Assembly (NCBI GenBank): GCA_020719105.1
Contig: DYQV01000027.1
Span: 1,475-14,778, forward strand
Length of the DNA: 13,304 nucleotides
From: Rikenella microfusus
GTDB lineage: Bacteria; Bacteroidota; Bacteroidia; Bacteroidales; SZUA-534
Direction: 5' to 3'
Shown here: one piece after another, positions 7,631 through 13,304 of the stretch
Position numbering within the stretch: the stretch's first letter is position 1
Layout: the number at the start of each line of letters is the position of its first letter
The notes under the pieces: generated by a model
Told to the model about the DNA's origin: nothing
What the model saw: the letters and a program-made list of their open reading frames with translations, nothing else
Databases searched by the model: none
Program-made: the position numbers and the translations under genes

Positions 7631-9514
7631 ATGAAAACAAAAATATTCATCCTGTCTTATTTAGCAATAACCTTGGTTAAAGCACAAAAGAATCCGATAC
7701 AGTTGATTCCGCAGCCGGTGGAGTTAAAACAATCTGAAGGATGGTACGAGCTTACCAATAAAACCACAATAAGCTATAACCTGGCCGAAGCTAGTTTTTT
7801 GGCCGGTTTACTTACCCAAAAATTGAACACCCCAACAGGGTTCAATTTAAAACCGGTTTTAGGAACAGCCGGTTCCATCCAACTTCAGTTGAACGATGTT
7901 GCCAATCCTCAAATAGGGCAAGAAGGATATGTTTTAGAAGTTACAAAAAAGGGAGTTGTTATAACAGCCAATAAAACTGCAGGTTTATATTATGGCATCC
8001 AAACACTGTTGCAACTTTTACCTAAAGAGATTGAAAGCAAAAAAGAAGAAACTATTAACTGGACTATTCCTTGCATCAATATAATTGATTATCCCCGTTT
8101 TGGCTGGCGTGGTATTATGCTCGATGTAAGTCGCCATTTCTTCACCAAAGAAGAGGTAAAAACCTATATTGAACAAATTTCGAGATTGAAATATAATACA
8201 CTTCATTGGCACCTCACCGATGACAACGGTTGGCGCATCGAAATAAAATCGTTACCCAGACTCACTGAAATTGGTGCCTGGCGCGTTGAACGGGCGGGTA
8301 CCTTTGGCAACCGGACTAAACCAATACCCGGAGAAGCCGCTACGGTGGGCGGTTTTTATACACAAGAAGATATCCGTGAAATTGTAAAATTTGCGCAGGA
8401 ACGACATGTTACCATTATTCCTGAAATTGATATTCCCGGACATTCCATGGCAGCTATTGCGGCTTATCCGGAGTTATGCTGCACCAAAGATACCAGCGTA
8501 AAAGTTGATCCCGGAACCAATTTTGCCGAATGGTATGAGGATGGAACCTTCAAAATGTTAATTGACAACACGCTAAATCCATCAGACGAAAAAATTTACG
8601 AATTTATTGATAAAGTCTTTACCGAAGTAGCCCAGCTTTTCCCAAGTGCTTATATTCATGTCGGTGGCGATGAGTGCTACCACGGTTATTGGGCTAACGA
8701 TGCCAATTGTCAGGCACTGTTGAAAAAACTGAACACCACTGATGTAAAGGAGTTACAGAATTATTTTACCGGCCGGGTTGAAAAAATAATCCAATCCAAA
8801 GGAAAAAAACTCATTGGATGGGAAGAAATTTTGGGTGGAAGCACTTCATCGGAATCGGTAATAATGAGCTGGCATGGCATGCAAGGTGGCATTGATGCTG
8901 CAAAAAAAGGTTACTCCTCGGTTATGACCCCGGCACCTTATGTTTATCTCGATTTCAATCAAGGGGAAAGTACCGTCGATCCTCCCATCTATGCTGGTTT
9001 GCGCGTGAGCAAAAGCTACCTATTTGAGCCCGTTCCCGATAGCGTGGATGCCAAATACATTTTGGGAGGACAGGGCAACCTTTGGACCGAACAAGTTCCC
9101 ACGATGCGATATGCCCAATACATGACCTACCCCAGAGCATGGGCTTTATCGGAAGTTTTTTGGACGCCAAAAGTAATAAAAAACTGGCCCGATTTTGCCC
9201 AAAGGATGGAAACGCACTTTGACCGTGCCGATGTAGCCAACATTAATTACTCGCGTGCGGTTTATGATGCAATTGTAACAACCAGCCTAATAGATGGTAA
9301 GCTTATGCTACAATTGGGCGCTGAAATGGCGGATATCGATATTTTCTATTCAATTAATGGCACTATGCCCGATAGCTATTCCAACCGATATATCAGTCCG
9401 GTTGAACTGCCCGAAGGACCCATTGTGCTTCGGGTTATTACCTACCGCAATGGAAAACCAATAGGACATTTGATTACCCTCGACCGCGAAAAGTTAGTGG
9501 AAAGGGCGCGGTAG
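7631..9514 (+). CDS. Secreted GH20 beta-N-acetylhexosaminidase
   Basis: The protein has 627 residues from the ATG at 7631. This start gives a normal signal peptide (MKTKIFILSYLAITLVKA, cut before Gln19) and fits the promoter; an in-frame ATG at 7616 would add five residues. Residues 20-150 are the GH20 N-terminal alpha/beta domain. The TIM barrel spans about 158-535, with YPRFGWRGIMLDVSRHF, HWHLTDDNGWR, IIPEIDIPGHS and the catalytic Asp347-Glu348 pair in HVGGDE. W-E-E and GGQGNLWTE motifs line the barrel end. Residues 550-615 resemble the chitobiase-type C-terminal domain (IFYSINGTMP). GH20 enzymes remove terminal N-acetylglucosamine or N-acetylgalactosamine by substrate-assisted catalysis, so chitin fragments, glycans or peptidoglycan pieces are likely substrates. 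There is no T9SS tail and no lipobox, so it is probably periplasmic. It lies alone between its own promoter and a terminator. Confidence 0.95.
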   Translation: MKTKIFILSYLAITLVKAQKNPIQLIPQPVELKQSEGWYELTNKTTISYNLAEASFLAGLLTQKLNTPTGFNLKPVLGTAGSIQLQLNDVANPQIGQEGYVLEVTKKGVVITANKTAGLYYGIQTLLQLLPKEIESKKEETINWTIPCINIIDYPRFGWRGIMLDVSRHFFTKEEVKTYIEQISRLKYNTLHWHLTDDNGWRIEIKSLPRLTEIGAWRVERAGTFGNRTKPIPGEAATVGGFYTQEDIREIVKFAQERHVTIIPEIDIPGHSMAAIAAYPELCCTKDTSVKVDPGTNFAEWYEDGTFKMLIDNTLNPSDEKIYEFIDKVFTEVAQLFPSAYIHVGGDECYHGYWANDANCQALLKKLNTTDVKELQNYFTGRVEKIIQSKGKKLIGWEEILGGSTSSESVIMSWHGMQGGIDAAKKGYSSVMTPAPYVYLDFNQGESTVDPPIYAGLRVSKSYLFEPVPDSVDAKYILGGQGNLWTEQVPTMRYAQYMTYPRAWALSEVFWTPKVIKNWPDFAQRMETHFDRADVANINYSRAVYDAIVTTSLIDGKLMLQLGAEMADIDIFYSINGTMPDSYSNRYISPVELPEGPIVLRVITYRNGKPIGHLITLDREKLVERAR

Positions 9515-9573
9515 CAGTAAAATTTACATTTAGGGTGATAAAGTAAAACCTATATGACTTAATTTTATTGGTG

Positions 9574-9597
9574 TTAATGCAGAAGTATCTGCATTAA
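9574..9597. repeat. Perfect 10-bp inverted repeat
   Basis: TTAATGCAGA (9574-9583) and TCTGCATTAA (9588-9597) are perfect reverse complements around a 4-base loop. No T tract follows, so it is not a classic terminator. It lies 60 bp after the hexosaminidase stop and well upstream of the next promoter, so it could be a 3' mRNA stabilising hairpin or a dimeric regulator site. Its role is unknown. Confidence 0.6.
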
Positions 9598-9624
9598 ATA
9601 ATTAGTCAATAGTTTATTCATGTG

Positions 9625-9667
9625 AAATACAATTGATTCAGGTAGTAATCCTGTGGGTTGTATTTTT
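9625..9667 (+). terminator. Probable terminator after the hexosaminidase gene
   Basis: AAATACAA (9625-9632) pairs with TTGTATTT (9658-9665), and an inner CAGG/CCTG pair (9639-9642 with 9650-9653) closes a 7-base loop. The 3' arm runs into five T residues (9663-9667). The outer stem is AT-rich and the hairpin has unpaired bases, so it is weaker than the asd terminator. Confidence 0.5.
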
Positions 9668-9692
9668 ATAAAATCCTAATGTTAAACTTAAA

Positions 9693-9724
9693 TTTAGGAT
9701 AATAGACTATTCTTGCTACATTTG
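9693..9724 (+). promoter_or_regulatory. Bacteroidota-type promoter of the phospholipase-like gene
   Basis: A perfect TAnnTTTG box (TACATTTG, 9717-9724) lies 20 bases after TTTA (9693-9696), which differs by one base from the -33 TTTG element. The predicted transcription start near 9727 leaves a leader of about 28 bases before the ATG at 9755. Confidence 0.6.
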
Positions 9725-9754
9725 TCAGCTATTAAAACCTAACATTTATATACA

Positions 9755-10867
9755 ATGCAATTAAAACGTCTTTTCCTATCCATACCCATCCTTACTGTTT
9801 TTTCATTTTTACTCATTAGCTGGGGTTCAACGGGACATTACAGTATTACTCAAAATGCAGCCCTTTCATTTAACCAGGAAATGCAGCCCTTTACTGATTG
9901 GTTACCCTACATGGCTGCGCACAGTTCCGATGCCGACGCAAGAAAAGATAGTGACCCTTATGAAGGATCGAGGCATTATATTGACATTGATAACTATCCT
10001 GAATTTATTAGAGACGGATTTATTTCGCAATCATTGACCGACTTGATCGCACAACATGGGCAAAGCGTGGTTTTTGACAATGGCGTTTTACCATGGGCCA
10101 CCCTACATACTTATGATTCATTGGTAAAATATTTAAGGCTTGAAAACTGGGACCAAGCCAAATATTATGCTGCCGACCTTACCCACTACGTTGCTGATGG
10201 ACACATGCCACTCCATATTACCCGAAACTACAACGGCCAATATACAGGTAATACAGGCATTCATTCCCGGTACGAATCCACCATGATTAACTACCATATT
10301 AACCAAATACAATATACGGGTGAACCCATTGACCCCATAGCCAATGTAAGTGATTATGTGTTCAATTATATGTATGTTCATTACAAATATGTTGATTCCA
10401 TTTTGTTGGCTGATACTTATGCCCAAAGTATTACAGGTAGTACAAGCTCCATTGCATATAAAGATACCCTTTGGTCCAAAACGCAATATTTTACACCTAT
10501 TTTATTTAAAAGTGCTTCACATGCATTGGCTGAACTAATGTACAATGCCTGGTTGGAAGCTGGGAAGCCTTCGCTGACTGGAAATTCAACGATTCAAAAG
10601 GTTGCGAATTTAACGGAACTGCAAATTGGCCCCAACCCATTCAATAGTTCAACTTCCATTTCCTTTATACTCAACCGGGAAACAGAAGTGCAACTGTATG
10701 TGATGGATTTAACCGGAAAGCAACTGGCTGTTATAGAAAACGGAACGCTTGCCCCAAATTCTTACACCCGGAATTGGGATGCCGGGAATTTACCCGTCGG
10801 TATTTATTTGGTAGAGTTAAAGACACCTGCATCACGGCATGTTAAAAAGCTGGTGTTGATGAATTAA
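9755..10867 (+). CDS. Secreted zinc-dependent phospholipase C / S1-P1 nuclease superfamily enzyme with T9SS sorting domain
   Basis: The protein has 370 residues. A signal peptide (1-22) ends in LLIS, so the mature protein would start at Trp23. In this superfamily the N-terminal Trp is itself a metal ligand. The other ligands can be assigned: His28 (WGSTGH), Asp59 or Asp61 (HSSDAD), His74 (RHYIDI), His144 and Asp148 (THYVAD), His154 (MPLH), His170 and Glu174 (IHSRYE). This is a complete tri-zinc site. The final motif resembles the HSKYE of Bacillus cereus phospholipase C more than the HxxxD of P1 nuclease, so phosphodiester cleavage of phospholipids is the better guess, though nuclease activity is possible. 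Residues 288-370 are a type A T9SS sorting domain (IGPNPFNSST, LPVGIYLVEL, KKLVLMN), which predicts export across the outer membrane. It is transcribed alone. Confidence 0.9.
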   Translation: MQLKRLFLSIPILTVFSFLLISWGSTGHYSITQNAALSFNQEMQPFTDWLPYMAAHSSDADARKDSDPYEGSRHYIDIDNYPEFIRDGFISQSLTDLIAQHGQSVVFDNGVLPWATLHTYDSLVKYLRLENWDQAKYYAADLTHYVADGHMPLHITRNYNGQYTGNTGIHSRYESTMINYHINQIQYTGEPIDPIANVSDYVFNYMYVHYKYVDSILLADTYAQSITGSTSSIAYKDTLWSKTQYFTPILFKSASHALAELMYNAWLEAGKPSLTGNSTIQKVANLTELQIGPNPFNSSTSISFILNRETEVQLYVMDLTGKQLAVIENGTLAPNSYTRNWDAGNLPVGIYLVELKTPASRHVKKLVLMN

Positions 10868-10888
10868 CCCAACAACACTTCCACTTTT

Positions 10889-11002
10889 TAGGTAGAACCC
10901 CGACCTAGAAATTGTTGCAATTCAAAAAACAAGGGAATAGTTTAAAAGTGAATTGCTTACAATTTCTCAGGCGATCGAGTGATTTGTCTTTTCAAATCGC
11001 TC
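10889..11002. terminator. Hairpin-rich convergent intergenic region, possible bidirectional terminator
   Basis: Three inverted repeats lie between the converging phospholipase-like and globin genes. The first is TAGGT/ACCTA (10889-10893 with 10903-10907). The second is a two-part stem, GAAATTG and GCAATTC (10908-10914, 10917-10923) with GAATTGC and CAATTTC (10950-10956, 10960-10966). The third is GAGTGATTTG/CAAATCGCTC (10977-10986 with 10993-11002, one wobble pair). None is followed by a good T tract on either strand, so termination is inferred mainly from position. Confidence 0.4.
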
Positions 11003-11016
11003 AATTTGGGTAGTAT

Positions 11017-11448
11017 TTATTCCGGAGTGTTTACCATCCAATTTGAAAAATCGTGCAAATAGTTCCAATAGGCCATTATTAATGGTTCGGGCGCTTCCAA
11101 CTTGGGCAAAAGTTGCCGGTAACAATCCAACCAAACCAAACGGGCTTCGGGGGTAATTTTAAATGGCTGATGCCGGCTTGCCAACATAGGTTTTCCACGG
11201 GTTTGGTTAAAGTATTCGGGGCCACCCAGTTTTTGGATAAAAAAGTCGGCGGAACGTTTTTTAGCCAGCTCCAACCCCATTCCCTTTGGCGGAAATAAGT
11301 CCTTGATTTCACTTTGAACTAACAGTTCATAATGGTCAGATACCAATTTACGCACTCCCTTTTCGCCCAAATAATGGTAGATTTCATTATCCGGACCATT
11401 GGTTTCGGGACGAGCGCCAAAAGGGAGTTTTTCTATTTTAAGTTCCAT
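11017..11448 (-). CDS. Truncated haemoglobin, probably group II (GlbO-like)
   Basis: This 143-residue cytoplasmic haem protein has the 2-on-2 globin pattern. Tyr40 in LVSDHYELL fits distal position B10, and Phe52 in LFP fits CD1. FFIQKLGGPEYF (69-80) is the E helix and the GGP turn. The proximal haem ligand is His93 in SRHQPFKI (F8). Trp106 in RLVWLDCY fits the G8 tryptophan that marks groups II and III, and the GGPxxF and RHxPF motifs favour group II. An extension of about 20 residues precedes the globin fold. Such globins bind oxygen, NO or peroxide, with roles in NO detoxification or redox protection; which applies here cannot be read from the sequence. It starts 39 bp after the ABC exporter stop with no promoter box between, so the two are probably cotranscribed. 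Confidence 0.9.
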   Translation of the reverse strand: MELKIEKLPFGARPETNGPDNEIYHYLGEKGVRKLVSDHYELLVQSEIKDLFPPKGMGLELAKKRSADFFIQKLGGPEYFNQTRGKPMLASRHQPFKITPEARLVWLDCYRQLLPKLEAPEPLIMAYWNYLHDFSNWMVNTPE

Positions 11449-11487
11449 TTGATATCTAATTATTTATTAAAAGTAACCTTGTAATTT

Positions 11488-13260
11488 TTAACCAACAAAT
11501 TGCAATTCGCTCAAATTCCGGTAAATACCACTTTCTATTAGCATTAACTCATTGTGGGTGCCTTTCTCTACCACGGTTCCTTTGTCGAGCACCCATATTT
11601 GGTCGGCTTTTCGGATGGTAGATAACCGGTGGGCAATTACGATAGATGTGCGCCCCTTCATCAGTTTTTCCAAAGCATCCTGCACCAGTCGCTCCGATTC
11701 CGAATCGAGGGAAGAAGTAGCTTCATCGAGTATCAATATCCGTGGGTTTTTGAGCACTGCCCTGGCAATGGCAATGCGCTGCCGTTGGCCTCCTGAAAGC
11801 TGGGTTCCCCGCTCTCCTACCAACGTTTCGAATTTTTCAGCAAAACGTTCAATAAACTCAAGTGCGTTGGCTTTATTGGCCGCTTCGTATATTTCCTCCT
11901 CGGTAGCCGCAGGTTTTCCATAGGCAATATTTTCACGGATGGTTCCGCCAAAAAGAAACACATCCTGCGGCACCAGCGCTATCTGGCTACGCAACACAGT
12001 CAAAGGAATGGTACGGCTCTCTTTTCCATCAAAAAAGATTTCTCCCGCTGTGGGATTGTGAAGATGCAGAATTAAAGCAGCCAGCGTTGATTTACCGGCA
12101 CCGCTGGGTCCTACCAATGCTATTTGCTGGTTAACGGCAATGGTAAGGTTCAGGTTAGTCAACACCTCTTGTTCGTCGCGGTTTGGGTAGCTAAACGAAA
12201 GGTTTTTAAAGACAATTTCTCCTTTCAACAATTCGTCGCAAGTCAAAGGTTGAATGGGTGTCAGGTTTTCCTCCTCTTCGTCGAAGAGTTCAAAAAGCGC
12301 TTCGGTGGCTCCAATGAATTTCTGGATACTGGCAAAAACCGATGCCAGTCCACCTATCGTTCCTCCAACAAAAACCGAATAAATGACAAATGAAAATAGA
12401 TCGCCGGCCACCAGTTCGCCCTTGGCCAACAGCACCGAACCTTGCCAAATAACGGCAACTATGGCACCAAACAATCCAAATATGATGAAGGACGAAAAGG
12501 CTCCCCGGTATTTCCCGCTGGTAATACCCAAATCGGCAATCTCCTGGGTACGTTTGCTGTAGCGTTGCATTTCGTATTCCTCGTTGGTAAACGATTTTAC
12601 GCTATGTATTCCTTGCAGGGTTTCTTCAACAACTGTATTGGAATCAGCTACCTGACTTTGCACATCTTTGGAGAACTTGCGGATAAACTTTCCAAAAAAA
12701 CGGGCGGCTATCATGGCCGGAGGCAATATCACCAACATAAACAGGGTAAGTTTAATGGAAGTAACTGCCAACAAAGCAATACCACCTATGATAATGATAA
12801 CTTGCCGAATAAGCTCTGCCAAGGTGCTGGTAAGGGTTTCCTGCAATAACGAAATATCGGACGAAATGCGGCTGTTGAGCTCCCCCACCCGATGTTTCTC
12901 AAAAAACCGCAGGGGCAGTTTTATCAAGTGGTTGTAAGTATCGCGACGAAGCAATGCCAGAGCCTTTTCCGTAACATTTACAAAAAGCACTACCCTAAAA
13001 TAGGAGAATACCGATTGCACCAGGAGTAAACCCGCCAATATTAAAGCGATGCGGTTTATATCGCTGCTTAAAGTGCCTTGGGTTCCCGAATTGACCAAAT
13101 CGCCCAAAAGCTTGGGAAAAGCTAAGTTTGCAAGGCTTGAACCCAATAAAAATAAAATCCCGATAAAATACTCGGTTCTGTAAGGTGCAATGTAACGGTA
13201 TAATTTAAATGTCTGACGGAGCCCTTGTCGGGTTATTTTCTTTTTGCGCGGTTCTTCCAT
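11488..13260 (-). CDS. ABC exporter half-transporter, MsbA/ABCB type (fused membrane and ATPase domains)
   Basis: The protein has 590 residues from the ATG at 13260. A TTG 18 bases upstream in frame (13278) is unlikely because it sits at or before the predicted transcription start. Six membrane segments lie at about residues 31-52, 70-94, 148-166, 169-189, 253-273 and 286-309 (type I exporter fold). The ATPase domain has Walker A GPSGAGKST (384-392), Q-loop Gln432 in VPQDVFLF, signature LSGGQ (488-492), Walker B ILILDE with catalytic Glu513, and H-loop His544 in IAHRLST. All key residues are intact. It should act as a homodimer in the inner membrane, exporting lipid or another hydrophobic substrate; the exact substrate cannot be told. 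It is the first gene of a probable operon with the downstream globin gene. Confidence 0.95.
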   Translation of the reverse strand: MEEPRKKKITRQGLRQTFKLYRYIAPYRTEYFIGILFLLGSSLANLAFPKLLGDLVNSGTQGTLSSDINRIALILAGLLLVQSVFSYFRVVLFVNVTEKALALLRRDTYNHLIKLPLRFFEKHRVGELNSRISSDISLLQETLTSTLAELIRQVIIIIGGIALLAVTSIKLTLFMLVILPPAMIAARFFGKFIRKFSKDVQSQVADSNTVVEETLQGIHSVKSFTNEEYEMQRYSKRTQEIADLGITSGKYRGAFSSFIIFGLFGAIVAVIWQGSVLLAKGELVAGDLFSFVIYSVFVGGTIGGLASVFASIQKFIGATEALFELFDEEEENLTPIQPLTCDELLKGEIVFKNLSFSYPNRDEQEVLTNLNLTIAVNQQIALVGPSGAGKSTLAALILHLHNPTAGEIFFDGKESRTIPLTVLRSQIALVPQDVFLFGGTIRENIAYGKPAATEEEIYEAANKANALEFIERFAEKFETLVGERGTQLSGGQRQRIAIARAVLKNPRILILDEATSSLDSESERLVQDALEKLMKGRTSIVIAHRLSTIRKADQIWVLDKGTVVEKGTHNELMLIESGIYRNLSELQFVG

Positions 13261-13279
13261 TGCGATTGATTGATCCAAA

Positions 13280-13287
13280 CAAACCTA
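13280..13287 (-). promoter_or_regulatory. Bacteroidota-type -7 promoter box for the ABC exporter and globin
   Basis: Read on the minus strand, 13287-13280 is TAGGTTTG, a perfect TAnnTTTG match. Transcription should begin near 13277, about 17 bases before the ATG at 13260. The -33 element would lie beyond the right edge of the window and cannot be checked. Confidence 0.5.
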
Positions 13288-13304
13288 AACAGTTCATTTA
13301 CCTA

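Noticed and set aside
10977..11002. The 10-bp hairpin as a classic Rho-independent terminator
   Set aside because: No T tract follows on either strand, so it is only listed within the convergent hairpin region at low confidence.
13261..13278. TTG start of the ABC exporter at 13278
   Set aside because: A perfect -7 box at 13287-13280 places the transcript start at about this point; the ATG at 13260 is the better choice.
1..13304. tRNA, rRNA, CRISPR arrays, insertion sequences, riboswitches
   Set aside because: No cloverleaf-like, regularly spaced short-repeat, transposase or known aptamer pattern was seen in the four intergenic regions or elsewhere.

Overview
The window comes from a Bacteroidota (Bacteroidetes) chromosome. 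The evidence is AT-rich DNA, two proteins carrying type IX secretion system (T9SS)-type C-terminal domains, lamin-tail-domain repeats of the Bacteroidetes kind, starts without clear Shine-Dalgarno sequences, and several near-perfect TAnnTTTG (-7) promoter boxes. I cannot place it below phylum level. No rRNA, tRNA, insertion sequence, CRISPR array or phage gene is visible.

Layout. Positions 1-6263 (minus strand) hold almost all of one very large secreted protein of at least 2087 residues. It has a signal peptide, several beta-sandwich-like N-terminal domains, five lamin-tail domains alternating with Ig-like domains at a 262-265 residue period, and a T9SS-type C-terminal domain cut by the window edge. 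A 239-bp divergent intergenic region follows. Next on the plus strand come asd (aspartate-semialdehyde dehydrogenase, 6503-7507) with a clear intrinsic terminator, a secreted GH20 beta-N-acetylhexosaminidase (about 7631-9514) with its own promoter and terminator, and a secreted zinc-dependent phospholipase C / P1-nuclease-superfamily enzyme with a T9SS sorting tail (9755-10867). A 149-bp convergent intergenic region rich in hairpins separates these from a minus-strand pair: an ABCB/MsbA-type ABC exporter (13260-11488) followed by a truncated haemoglobin (11448-11017).

How the genes relate. Three of the six genes make exported proteins (lamin-tail giant, GH20, phospholipase-like), which fits a scavenging, T9SS-equipped bacterium, but each seems to be its own transcription unit and I see no evidence of one joint pathway. 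asd is a housekeeping gene between them. The exporter and globin look like a two-gene operon read from one promoter at the right edge. I found no new multi-gene system. The most interesting signals are the modular architecture of the large protein with its paired cysteine pattern, the intact metal-binding set of the phospholipase-like enzyme, and the promoter boxes that decide between alternative start codons.
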